A stretch of DNA of 64,000 nt from an uncultured Caulobacter sp. (lineage in GTDB: Bacteria > Pseudomonadota > Alphaproteobacteria > Caulobacterales > Caulobacteraceae): NCBI RefSeq assembly GCF_947036865.1, contig NZ_CAMQSF010000017.1, positions 1 through 64,000 of the forward strand, in the 5' to 3' direction. How positions within the stretch are numbered: position 1 is the stretch's first letter; each line of letters opens with the position of its first letter. A program made the translations under genes and the position numbers. Below the pieces are notes generated by a model. It was given only the letters and a program-made list of their open reading frames with translations. It made no database searches and had not been told where the DNA came from. Of this stretch, positions 16,041 to 24,164 are shown piece by piece.

Positions 16041-17180
16041 CTATTCGGCCGCCAGGGTCTCCGCGGCCTTCGCGGCCTGGATCTCGGCCGCCTTCTTCTC
16101 AACGAGTTCGACGATGTGATCGATCATCCCGTCGTTGGATTGTTTGTGGTCGGGCTTGCCGGCCATGTAGACCATGCCCGCCCCGGCCCCGCCGCCGGTG
16201 AAGCCGATGTCGGTCATCAGCGCCTCGCCGGGGCCGTTGACCACGCAGCCGATGATCGACAGCGACATCGGCGTGGCGATGTGGGCTAGGCGCTCTTCCA
16301 GCGCCTCGACGGTCTTGATGACGTTGAAGCCCTGCCGCGCGCAGGACGGGCAGGCGATGATGTTGACGCCCCGGTGGCGCAGGCCCAGCGACTTCAGGAT
16401 GTCGAAGCCGACCTTGACCTCCTCGACCGGATCGGCGGCCAGCGACACGCGGATGGTGTCGCCGATGCCGGCCCACAGCATCGAGCCGATGCCGATCGCG
16501 CTCTTCACCGTGCCCGTGCGCGTGGCCCCGGCCTCGGTGACGCCCAGGTGCAGCGGGCAGTCGATGGCCTCGGCCAGCTGGTAGTAGGCGGCGACGGTCA
16601 GGAACGGGTCGGAGGCCTTCACCGAGATCTTGAACTCGTGGAAGTCGTGGTCCTGCAGGATGCGGGCGTGGTTCAGCGCGCTCTCGACCATCGCCTCGGG
16701 GCACGGCTCGCCGTACTTTTCCAGGAGTTCCCGTTCGAGCGAGCCGGCGTTGACGCCGATCCGCATCGAGCAGCCGTGGTCGCGGGCGGCCTGGATGACC
16801 TCGCGGACGCGGTCGGGCGAGCCGATATTGCCCGGATTGATCCGCAGGCAGGCCGCGCCGGCCTGCGCCGCCTCGACGCCGCGCTTGTAGTGGAAGTGGA
16901 TGTCGGCCACGAGCGGGACCTTGGCCTCCCGCGCGATGGTCTTGAACGCCGCCGTGCTCTCGACGTCGGGACAGCTGACGCGGACGATATCGGCGCCGGC
17001 CTCCTCCAACTGACGGATCTGCTCCAGCGTCGCCTTGGCGTCGCTGGTGGGCGTGTTGGTCATCGACTGCACCGAGATCGGCGCGTCGCCGCCGACCTCG
17101 ACGGAGCCGACGCGGATCTTGCGCGACGGGCGGCGCGTGATCTGGCGCCAGGGACGGACGTGGGTGTGGTCAGCGGCCAT
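16041..17180 (-). CDS. ispG: 4-hydroxy-3-methylbut-2-enyl-diphosphate synthase (flavodoxin type)
   Basis: 379 residues. It carries out the penultimate step of the MEP isoprenoid pathway, using a 4Fe-4S cluster. Cluster Cys are seen in [14 protein letters not shown] (two) and [13 protein letters not shown] (third). The TIM-barrel start is [19 protein letters not shown] and [11 protein letters not shown]. The single-domain length fits the bacterial enzyme. It is downstream of the RodZ-like gene on the same strand with a 90-base gap holding a GC hairpin (CGCCCGCG-ATTT-CGCGGGCG), which may modulate readthrough. Confidence 0.97.
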   Translation of the reverse strand: MAADHTHVRPWRQITRRPSRKIRVGSVEVGGDAPISVQSMTNTPTSDAKATLEQIRQLEEAGADIVRVSCPDVESTAAFKTIAREAKVPLVADIHFHYKRGVEAAQAGAACLRINPGNIGSPDRVREVIQAARDHGCSMRIGVNAGSLERELLEKYGEPCPEAMVESALNHARILQDHDFHEFKISVKASDPFLTVAAYYQLAEAIDCPLHLGVTEAGATRTGTVKSAIGIGSMLWAGIGDTIRVSLAADPVEEVKVGFDILKSLGLRHRGVNIIACPSCARQGFNVIKTVEALEERLAHIATPMSLSIIGCVVNGPGEALMTDIGFTGGGAGAGMVYMAGKPDHKQSNDGMIDHIVELVEKKAAEIQAAKAAETLAAE

Positions 17181-17270
17181 GCCGCTAATTTAGAGCCTAC
17201 CGGCGCGGAACTGAAGGGTCCTTCCCGCTGATCGCCCGCGATTTCGCGGGCGAAGGCCGGGTCGATCGGC

Positions 17271-18326
17271 CTAGGGGCGGGGCGGCGCGACGGCGGGCGA
17301 GGCCGGCGCGGCGGCCTTGGGCGGCGGGATCAGCTTGGCGACCACCTGCACGCCGCCCGGCAGGCGGCTGCTCAGGGCGCCGCCGACATAGACGTCGAAC
17401 GCGCCGGCGTCCGCCGCCTCGACCGACAGGCCGGGCGTGCGCGGCGCGCGATAGGCCTCGCCGGCCGAGAACCAGCGGGACAGATAGATCGCGCCGTCGG
17501 CGCCGCGCACCGTCAGGGCGGTGGCCTTTCGGGCCTGCAGCAGGACGCCGGAAGCCTCGGCCGGGGTCGCGCCCAGCACGGCGCCGCGCGCCTTGAACGG
17601 CGCGCCGAGCTTGAAGTCGTCGGCGGCGGCGCCGGCCTTGGCCTCGGCCTCCTCACGCGCCTTGGCCGCGACGTTCGCCGCGTCCACCGAACCGCCGTTG
17701 GCGGCGGCGTCATCGAGACCGGGAGTCTTGTAGGGCTCGGGCGTCGTCGACTCGACCGGCGCCGGCAGGGGCGCGCCCAGGGCGACGGAGCTGTTGTTGG
17801 CGTGCGCCTGGACCTGGGTCGAGGCGGCCGGCGGGGCGATCTGCGGCGGCGGCGCGTCCTTGGCGATGGCGCGCTGGGCCACGTTCCACAGCAGGATGGC
17901 GCCGACCACCAAGAGGCCGCCGGCCAGGATCAGGGCCAGGCGCGGGTCGCGCTCGCGACGCACGCCGACCGGCGCGCGCAGCTCGGCGCCCTCGTCGGGC
18001 GCGTCGTTCTTGAAGCGGGTGACGGCCGCCTCGGCGTCCAGGCCCAGCAGCGCCGCATAGGCGCGGACATAGCCGATGGTGAACGGACGCGACGGCAGGT
18101 CCTCGAGCCGCATGTCCTCCAGGGCCTCGATATAGCCCTGACGGATCCGCGTGCCGTCGGCGATGTCCTGGGTGGTCAAGCCGCGGAATTCACGGGCGGC
18201 CTTCAGGGCCATGCCGATGTCGGCGCCCTCGTCCAGCGAGGGTTGGGAGACGGCGACCGGCGCTTCGTCACGATCGGCGTCGGCGACGAGATGCAAACGC
18301 CTCACGTTGCCCGTATCCAGCGGCAT
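17271..18326 (-). CDS. RodZ-like protein (helix-turn-helix, membrane segment, DUF4115)
   Basis: 351 residues. The N-terminal helix-turn-helix (about 36-100, GMALKAAREFRGLTTQDIADGTRIRQGYIEALE) is the RodZ-type fold that contacts MreB, not mainly DNA. A single membrane segment (about 128-147, LALILAGGLLVVGAILLW) follows, then a long Pro/Ala-rich linker and a C-terminal DUF4115 domain (LTVRGADGAIYLSRWFSAGEAY, then DVYVGGALSS). RodZ helps keep rod shape. RodZ next to ispG is a common bacterial pairing. A sigma70-like promoter is seen upstream. Confidence 0.9.
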   Translation of the reverse strand: MPLDTGNVRRLHLVADADRDEAPVAVSQPSLDEGADIGMALKAAREFRGLTTQDIADGTRIRQGYIEALEDMRLEDLPSRPFTIGYVRAYAALLGLDAEAAVTRFKNDAPDEGAELRAPVGVRRERDPRLALILAGGLLVVGAILLWNVAQRAIAKDAPPPQIAPPAASTQVQAHANNSSVALGAPLPAPVESTTPEPYKTPGLDDAAANGGSVDAANVAAKAREEAEAKAGAAADDFKLGAPFKARGAVLGATPAEASGVLLQARKATALTVRGADGAIYLSRWFSAGEAYRAPRTPGLSVEAADAGAFDVYVGGALSSRLPGGVQVVAKLIPPPKAAAPASPAVAPPRP

Positions 18327-18416
18327 GTCGACTTAACGCCCCCACAATTCGCGCGGCGCGCGAAGCGCGACGCTCCCCCCACTCCGCGTCCGCGCGGAGT
18401 TCTTAACAACTCTTGT

Positions 18417-18445
18417 TGAATATCAAACTAAGTAGCGGGATTCAA
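18417..18445 (-). promoter_or_regulatory. Possible sigma70 promoter for the RodZ-like gene
   Basis: On the minus strand TTGAAT (18445-18440) and TATTCA (18422-18417) are spaced by 17 bases, about 90 bases before the rodZ-like start. An AACAA-CTC-TTGTT inverted repeat lies just downstream (18406-18418). The match is by eye only. Confidence 0.45.
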
Positions 18446-18485
18446 TGTACTAAACGGTGACGCTTGGTTAACGGCGAAGCTCTGG

Positions 18486-20750
18486 TCACACGGCGACGTA
18501 AAGCTTGCGCGCCAAGGTCTCGATCTCGCCGCGCAGCGAGCCGCCGGAGCCCTTCAGCAGCGCCTCGACGTTGCGTCGGGCGGCCTCGCGATCCAGCGAC
18601 AGCACCATCTGCTTGACGGGACCGATGCCGGCCGGCGGCATCGACAGGCCCTCGAACCCCAAGGCCACCAGGGCGAAGGCCTCCAGGGGACGGCCGGCCA
18701 TCTCGCCGCACACGGACACCGGCGTGCCGGTGTCGGCGCAGGCCTGCTGGATGGTCTTAAGGGCCCGCAGCGCGGCCGGCGACAACGGGTCGTAGCGGTC
18801 GGAGACGCGCGGATTGCCCCGGTCCGCCGCGAACAGATACTGCATCAGGTCGTTGGTGCCGACCGAGACGAAGTCGGTCATCGGCAGAAGCGCGTCGAGA
18901 TGCCACAGCAGCGACGGCGCCTCGACCATGGCCCCGACGTCCAGGCGGGCCGGCGCGGGACGCCCGCGCTTCAGGGCCCAGGCCACCTCCTGGTCGACGA
19001 ACGCGCGGGCGGCGCGGAACTCGTCCACATTGGCCACCAGCGGGAACATGATCCGCAGCGGCCGGCCGGCGGCGGCCTTGACCAGGGCGCGGATCTGCAT
19101 GCGCAGCAGGGCCGGGCGGTCCAGGCCCATGCGCACCGCGCGCCAGCCCAGGGCCGGATTGTCCTCGCGCTCCAGCTCCATGTACGGCAGCAGCTTGTCG
19201 CCGCCGAGATCCAGCGTGCGGAAGGTGACCGGCATGCCGTTGGCGGCCTCCAGCACCTTCTCGTAGAGCGCGGTCTGGGCCTCCAGACGCGGCAGCTCCT
19301 CGGCCACCATGAACTGGAACTCGGTGCGGAACAGGCCGATGCCCTCCGCGCCGGTCTCGGCCAGGATGTCGAGATCGACGGCCAGGCCCGCGTTCATCAG
19401 GAGCGTGATCTTGGCCCCGTCCTTGGTGATCGGCGGGGTGTCGCGCAGGCGGGCGAACTCGGCCTTGCGCTGGGCGCGGACCTCCATCCGGGCCTTCAGC
19501 GCCTTGACCACGTCGGGCCGCGGCCGCAGCCAAGCCTCCTGCGTCTCGGCGTCGACGACCACGGGGTCGCCCTCGTTGACCCGGTCGCGCAGGCCGGCCA
19601 GGCGGCCGACGCAGGGGATGTCCAGCGCGCGGGCCACGATGCCGGCGTGGCTGGCGGCGCTGCCCTCCTCCAGGAGGATGCCCTTCAGCTTGGTGCGGTC
19701 GTATTCCAGCAGGTCGGCGGGACCCAGGTTCCGGGCGATCAGGATCGCGTCGTCGGGCAGCACCCGCACGGCATGCACGTCGCCCGACAGGTGGCGCAGC
19801 AGGCGGTCGTTCAGGTCTTCCAGATCGTGCAGCCGCTCGCGCAGATAGGGGTCCCGCGCCTGGCCCAGCCGCGCGCGGTGCTCGGAGCGGACCCGCTCGA
19901 CCGCCGCCTCGGCGGTCAGGCCCGAGCGCACGGCCTCCTGCAGGCCCCGGTTCCAGCCCCGGTCGTGGGCGAACAGCCGATAGGTCTCCAGCACCTCGTA
20001 GGAGGCGCCGACCAGGCCGTGCTGGCCCTCCAGCATCTCGTCGATCTGGGTCTGCAGCTGCTCGATGGCGTAGTTCAGCCGCGCTTCCTCGGCCAGGGCG
20101 TCGTCGGACAGCAGGGTCTCGGGCGCGACCGGCGCCTCGTGCAGCACCGCCACGCCATAGGCCAGACCCTCGGCGAAGCGCGAGCCCTTCAGACGCTCGG
20201 GCTTGTGCGGCGCCAGCTCGACGTCCTTCAGCTCGTCGGCGCCCAGAAGCTCGCTGGAGCTGACCATCTCGGCCAGCACCATGGCGATGATCTGGAGGTC
20301 CTCGACCTCCTCCTCGTCATAGATCCGCTCGGTGCGGTTCTGGACAACCAGCACGCCGATCGCCCGCCCGCCGCGCAGCAGCGGCACGGCCAGGAAGGCG
20401 TGATAGGGATCTTCGCCGGTTTCCGGACGGTACGAGAACGAGGGGTGGCTGGCGGCGTCCGACAGGTTCAGCGGCCGGCCCAGGCGCATGGTCTCGCCGA
20501 CCAGGCCCTCGCCTGGCTTCAGCCGGGTGACGTGCACCGCCTCGCGCGCCAGGCCCTCGGTGGCGAACAGCTCGAGATCGCCCGAAGCGCGGCGCAGATA
20601 GATCGAGCAGACCTCGGCCACCATCGAGATGGCGATGGTGCGCACCACCATGTCGAGCTTGGCCTGGGCGGGTCCGCCGCCAGCCATGGCCTCGCGGATC
20701 TGCCGCAGCAGACTGCGTGGTCCTCGAACGGCGATGCCGGATGCGGCCAT
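18486..20750 (-). CDS. ptsP: PTS phosphoenolpyruvate-protein phosphotransferase of the nitrogen PTS (EI-Ntr)
   Basis: 754 residues. An N-terminal GAF domain (about 15-160) is followed by enzyme I: the phosphorylated His in EEGSAASHAGIVARALDIPCVG, PEP-binding TGAEGIGLFRTEFQFM, and ALGWRAVRMGLDRP, FVSVGTNDLMQYLFAADR and the C-terminal VSVCGEMAGRP. The enzyme uses PEP to start the Ntr phosphorelay to NPr and EIIA-Ntr. GAF plus EI is diagnostic for PtsP and not sugar EI. In alphaproteobacteria it lies between lysC and prfA; here rodZ-ispG follows it. Confidence 0.97.
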   Translation of the reverse strand: MAASGIAVRGPRSLLRQIREAMAGGGPAQAKLDMVVRTIAISMVAEVCSIYLRRASGDLELFATEGLAREAVHVTRLKPGEGLVGETMRLGRPLNLSDAASHPSFSYRPETGEDPYHAFLAVPLLRGGRAIGVLVVQNRTERIYDEEEVEDLQIIAMVLAEMVSSSELLGADELKDVELAPHKPERLKGSRFAEGLAYGVAVLHEAPVAPETLLSDDALAEEARLNYAIEQLQTQIDEMLEGQHGLVGASYEVLETYRLFAHDRGWNRGLQEAVRSGLTAEAAVERVRSEHRARLGQARDPYLRERLHDLEDLNDRLLRHLSGDVHAVRVLPDDAILIARNLGPADLLEYDRTKLKGILLEEGSAASHAGIVARALDIPCVGRLAGLRDRVNEGDPVVVDAETQEAWLRPRPDVVKALKARMEVRAQRKAEFARLRDTPPITKDGAKITLLMNAGLAVDLDILAETGAEGIGLFRTEFQFMVAEELPRLEAQTALYEKVLEAANGMPVTFRTLDLGGDKLLPYMELEREDNPALGWRAVRMGLDRPALLRMQIRALVKAAAGRPLRIMFPLVANVDEFRAARAFVDQEVAWALKRGRPAPARLDVGAMVEAPSLLWHLDALLPMTDFVSVGTNDLMQYLFAADRGNPRVSDRYDPLSPAALRALKTIQQACADTGTPVSVCGEMAGRPLEAFALVALGFEGLSMPPAGIGPVKQMVLSLDREAARRNVEALLKGSGGSLRGEIETLARKLYVAV

Positions 20751-20906
20751 GACGCCCTTACGCGCTCCCTCTCCCGAAACCGACTTAGCCCAGCTTCAAG
20801 CGCGAGGGGTTAAGACGGCGTCGTCCTCTAGATGGGGGCTAGCGCAGATTCCGCTCGCGGGATAGCCGCTGGCGTCAACCGAACGGCGATTAGGTGTGAA
20901 GGCGCG

Positions 20907-20937
20907 GAAAAGCGCCGCCCCGGGGTCGGGGCGGCGC
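20907..20937 (-). terminator. Terminator of the glycine-zipper gene
   Basis: Minus strand: GCGCCGCCCC / GGGGCGGCGC stem of 10 bp, then TTTT. It follows the glycine-zipper gene stop by about 40 bases and shields ptsP from readthrough. Confidence 0.85.
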
Positions 20938-20975
20938 AGGTCGCGCTAGAGGAGGGATCAGGACTCCAGCGGCGT

Positions 20976-21395
20976 TTAGCGGCGATAGCCGTAGGCGTAG
21001 CGGTTGTCGTAACGGGCGTCATAGCGGTTGTCGTACCGGTCATAGCGCGCGTCGTAGCGATCGTAGCGGCGGCCGTAGGCGTCGTAGGCGTAGCGCCCGT
21101 TGTCGTAGCGCCCGTTGTCGTAGCGCGGCGCGTAGCGGTGCTCGTAGCCGTAGCGGCGGTCGTCATACTTGTCCCGGGCCGTGGTGGCGCCGAGGGCGGC
21201 GCCGGCGACGGCGCCGATGGCGACCGCGTCGCCCTTGCCGTGGCCCAGGGCCGCGCCGGCGACGCCGCCGAGCACCGCGCCGATGATGGCGCGATCGGTC
21301 TTCTCGCCAGCGAAGGCGGCGGTGGCGGGGGCGACCAGCGCGCCGGTGACGGCGACGGCCAGGACGGTCTTGGTGATCTTGCCGAAGGTGTTCAT
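20976..21395 (-). CDS. Secreted glycine-zipper protein with Tyr/Asp/Arg-rich tail
   Basis: 139 residues. A signal peptide (KTVLAVAVTGALVAPATAAFA) precedes a glycine-zipper segment (IIGAVLGGVAGAALGHGKGDAVAIGAVAGAALG), then a tail built almost entirely of short Y, D, R and N units such as RYDNGRYDNGRY and RYDRYDARYDRYDN. Glycine zippers of this type insert in the envelope; the tail looks disordered and cationic. It has its own terminator. The role is unknown. It resembles the gene at 27677 in zipper and composition. Confidence 0.88.
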   Translation of the reverse strand: MNTFGKITKTVLAVAVTGALVAPATAAFAGEKTDRAIIGAVLGGVAGAALGHGKGDAVAIGAVAGAALGATTARDKYDDRRYGYEHRYAPRYDNGRYDNGRYAYDAYGRRYDRYDARYDRYDNRYDARYDNRYAYGYRR

Positions 21396-21464
21396 GGCGG
21401 GGCTCCTATCTCCGTTGATAGGGGTTGTAGGCCCCCGCGTCTGAATGGGGTCGGGACCGGTCGT

Positions 21465-22139
21465 TCAGGTGGCGTTTAGGTTCGGACACGCGCTCTCCGC
21501 GCCCGCGTCCCAGGTCAGATAGCCGAACACCGCCCGTTCCAGCCGCCGCGACAGGCTTTCGCGATCGGGCGCGCGCTCGCGGCCCTCGGCGTCGACCAAG
21601 GCGCGGGTCAGGCGCAGGAGATCGGCCGCCGCTTGGCTCAGGTCCAGATGGGCGAGCGCGCCGCCGCCGCGGCGCAGGACGCCGACGATCGCCGACAGAA
21701 TCGACCGCTCGGCGGCCTCGGTCTCGTCGTCCAGCGGCAGGCGCGCCTCCTCGAAGTCCAGGATGCGCGCCAGATTGGGGAAATCCAGCTGATGGCCCAC
21801 GGCCACGGCGATCAGCCGCGACACCGCCGCGCGCCAGTCCTCGCCGGGCCGCTCGACCACCGCGGCGGCGACCTCGGCGGAAAAGCGGCCGGCGTCGCGG
21901 CGCACCAGGGCGGCCATCAGCGCGTCCTTGCCCGGGAAGTACTGGTACAGCGAACCGACACTGACACCGGCGACGGCGGCCACGGCGTTGGTGTTGAAAC
22001 GCTCCAGCCCCTCGCGCTCCAGAATGCGAGCCGCCCCGTCCAGGATCACCTCCACCGTGGCGCTCGAACGCTTCTGGCGCGGGCGTTTGCGCGGGCTCAG
22101 AGGGTCCCGCCCCCGCCCCTCCGGATGCGAGTAGGCCAT
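21465..22139 (-). CDS. TetR-family transcriptional regulator
   Basis: 224 residues from ATG 22139; the track start GTG 22157 lies inside the operator-like repeat, so I prefer 22139. The helix-turn-helix is EVILDGAARILEREGLERFNTNAVAAVAGVSVGSLYQYFPGKDAL (motif shown in parts). The C-terminal half is the variable ligand domain. It is divergent from the darcynin-like gene, and the inverted repeat between them is the likely operator for both. Confidence 0.92.
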   Translation of the reverse strand: MAYSHPEGRGRDPLSPRKRPRQKRSSATVEVILDGAARILEREGLERFNTNAVAAVAGVSVGSLYQYFPGKDALMAALVRRDAGRFSAEVAAAVVERPGEDWRAAVSRLIAVAVGHQLDFPNLARILDFEEARLPLDDETEAAERSILSAIVGVLRRGGGALAHLDLSQAAADLLRLTRALVDAEGRERAPDRESLSRRLERAVFGYLTWDAGAESACPNLNAT

Positions 22140-22159
22140 ATGTGATGGAAAGCTCACAT
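22140..22159. promoter_or_regulatory. Inverted repeat operator between tetR-type and darcynin genes
   Basis: ATGTGA-N8-TCACAT is a perfect 6-bp inverted repeat directly at the start of the TetR gene and 39 bases before the darcynin gene. The spacing is 8, not the 6 of a CRP site. It fits a TetR dimer operator. Confidence 0.6.
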
Positions 22160-22198
22160 TCGTGGCGCGGTCAATGACGGCCGCGACCGGAGACGAAC

Positions 22199-22552
22199 AT
22201 GAGCACCGATCCTCAAACCATGACGCTCTTCATGCTGGTGCGGACCTCGCCCGCCTGGCTGGCCCTGCCGCCGCCGGAGCGCTTCGCCTTCTTCCACGCC
22301 CATGTCGAGCCGTTGCTGACGGCCCAGCCCGCCGTCAAGCTGCGGTTCTACGACGCCGAGTTCTACGACGCCCGCGTCTCGGACGTGCTGGTCTGGGAGA
22401 CCGCCGACCAGGCCGCCTATCGCGCGATCGTCGAGGGCCTGCGCGAGACGCCGTTCTGGGATCACTACTTCCACATCGTCGACATCATCCCGGCGATCGA
22501 GAACGCCTACGCCGACCACTACGACGCCAAGGTGATCGGCGCGGCGGCTTGA
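22199..22552 (+). CDS. Darcynin-family protein
   Basis: 117 residues. The pattern TMTLFMLVRTSPAWLALPPPERFAFF, FYDAEFYDARVSDVLVWET and ETPFWDHYFHIVDIIPAIENAYA is that of the small darcynin family, probably a ferredoxin-like (YCII/Dabb-like) fold, with no established activity. It is divergent from a TetR regulator and so probably inducible. The stop is 4 bases from the end of the convergent EamA gene. Confidence 0.85.
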   Translation: MSTDPQTMTLFMLVRTSPAWLALPPPERFAFFHAHVEPLLTAQPAVKLRFYDAEFYDARVSDVLVWETADQAAYRAIVEGLRETPFWDHYFHIVDIIPAIENAYADHYDAKVIGAAA

Positions 22553-22555
22553 CGA

Positions 22556-23479
22556 TCAGGCCCTATGCAGCCGCGCCGACCAAGATACGCCAGCCAGCAT
22601 CAGCACCATGGCCGCGCTCTCCAGGGGGCGCGGCCAGCGGGCCTCGTGCAGGAAGCCGTACAGCAGGGCGAACACCGTCTCGAACACGATCAGTTGGCCC
22701 GAGAGGCTGAGCGGCAGCAGCCGGCTGGCGGCGTTCCACAGACCGTTGCCGATCACCGAGGCCCCGATCGCCACCGCGAAGCTGACGCCCCAGAACAGGC
22801 CCCAGGCGCCGGCGGCGTGCGCCTTGCCGGCGACCGCGAAGGCCGGAACCACCAGGACCAGCGACAACAGGCCCGTGGCGACGCCGGTGAGCAGCGACCA
22901 CTCGTGGCTGGTGAACTTCGGCGTGGCGGCCAGGCGCCGGGCGTTCCAGACGGCGTAGGCGGTCCAGACGGCCAGGGCCAGCAGCGCGCCCAGCAGCCCG
23001 ACCAGCGTCCGCCCCGCGCCCGCGCGACCGGCGGCGGCGAAGGCGTCGAGATTGATGCATACCCCGCCGGCGACGATTAGGGCCAGCGGCCAGATCAGCC
23101 GGCGCAACGGCGTCCCCTCTCCCGGCCGCGCCCCGACCAGCGTGATGGTGACGGGCAGCAGCCCGATGACCAGCGAGGCCAGGGCGACCCCGGCGGTCTG
23201 CACCGCCACCGCAAGGCCGACATAGTAGACGAGGTTGCCCAGCAGGCTGAGCAGCAGGAGATCGCGCCAGTCGCGCCCGTCCATCCGGGCCATGACGCCC
23301 TTCCAGCTCGGGACCAGCAGCACGCCCGCCGCCAGCCCGTAGGCCAGGTACCGCCCGGCCGTCGCCTGCAGCGGCGTGAAATCGGCCAGCAGCCTCGGCG
23401 CCAGGAACACCCCGCCCCAGAACGCGCCGGCGATCACACCGCACAGCAGGCCGAGCAAGAGGTTGCGGGAGGGGGTCAT
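22556..23479 (-). CDS. EamA-family drug/metabolite transporter
   Basis: 307 residues with ten hydrophobic segments in two EamA repeats. The first starts LLLGLLCGVIAGAFWGGVFLAP, the second ends RPLESAAMVLMLAGVSWSA. It probably exports small metabolites; the substrate is not readable from sequence. It starts 47 bases from the hypothetical gene upstream on the same strand and could share its transcript. Confidence 0.9.
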   Translation of the reverse strand: MTPSRNLLLGLLCGVIAGAFWGGVFLAPRLLADFTPLQATAGRYLAYGLAAGVLLVPSWKGVMARMDGRDWRDLLLLSLLGNLVYYVGLAVAVQTAGVALASLVIGLLPVTITLVGARPGEGTPLRRLIWPLALIVAGGVCINLDAFAAAGRAGAGRTLVGLLGALLALAVWTAYAVWNARRLAATPKFTSHEWSLLTGVATGLLSLVLVVPAFAVAGKAHAAGAWGLFWGVSFAVAIGASVIGNGLWNAASRLLPLSLSGQLIVFETVFALLYGFLHEARWPRPLESAAMVLMLAGVSWSARLHRA

Positions 23480-23526
23480 GAAGACGTGTTAGCAAATCCT
23501 CTCGCCATCGGGGGAGGATCTAGGCG

Positions 23527-23991
23527 TCAACCATGCCCCGGCATCGCCAGCGGCTGGCTCGCGTCGGCCACCAGGCGGCGGGCCTGTTCCAGGGCCGCGT
23601 CGATGTCGTTCTCGATGAACTCGACCTCCAGGTCGGTCAGCGGATGCGGCGCCGCGATGGTGCCCCGCAGGTATTCGCGGCGCTCGGCCTCGGTCATCGA
23701 CCACCAGCCGACGGTGTGGCCCTCCTCGATCACCGCGTCGCCCATGGCCAAGAGGTCGTCGGTGTCGAAGATCGGCTGGCCGATCTTTTCCGGAAAGCGC
23801 GGCTCGGCGTCGTTGACCACCCGGTCGAGGCGCTTGAGCAGGGCCGCCAGCCACGGGCTGATCAGCAGCGGCTTCTCGTAGCCGTCGCCGAACTTGGCGC
23901 GCAGCAGGAGGTCGAACAGGACCTTCAGCCCCTCGTCGCCCTGGAAGGTGACGGTCTTGGCCTCGGGATCGAACTTGAAGACGTCGGGCAT
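23527..23991 (-). CDS. Hypothetical cytoplasmic protein
   Basis: 154 residues from ATG 23991 (the track start at 24087 runs into a repeat-flanking region). No signal peptide or membrane segment. Acidic and helix-rich: DVFKFDPEAKTVTFQGDEGLKVLFDLL, LDRVVNDAEPRFPEKIGQPI, GWWSMTEAERREYLRGTIAAP, EVEFIENDIDAALEQARRL. I do not recognise the family. The regular codon use and a conserved-looking core argue it is a real gene. Confidence 0.65.
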   Translation of the reverse strand: MPDVFKFDPEAKTVTFQGDEGLKVLFDLLLRAKFGDGYEKPLLISPWLAALLKRLDRVVNDAEPRFPEKIGQPIFDTDDLLAMGDAVIEEGHTVGWWSMTEAERREYLRGTIAAPHPLTDLEVEFIENDIDAALEQARRLVADASQPLAMPGHG

Positions 23992-24054
23992 GAGGGCTCC
24001 GTGGGCTCCGGCCCTGATAACGTCCGAACGCGACGTTTTCTTGCGGAAGACGGG

Positions 24055-24159
24055 TGCGTCCTTCGAGGCACGCTCAGGAGCGCGCACCTCAGGATGAGGA
24101 CGTCTGTACTGAATTCCTCATCCTGAGGCGTGAGCCGAAGGCGAGCCTCGAAGGACGCA
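24055..24159. repeat. Long palindromic intergenic element, family B
   Basis: Outer arms TGCGTCCTTCGAGGC / GCCTCGAAGGACGCA are perfect over 15 bp; inner arms CCTCAGGATGAGGA / TCCTCATCCTGAGG pair as well. The element lies just before the lysC stop on the coding strand side. A related copy is at 26574. Such elements form long RNA hairpins and may act as terminators. Confidence 0.85.
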
Positions 24160-24164
24160 GCGAA

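Noticed and set aside
22140-22159. CRP site
   Set aside because: Half-sites TGTGA/TCACA are spaced by 8, not 6, so a TetR-type operator fits better.
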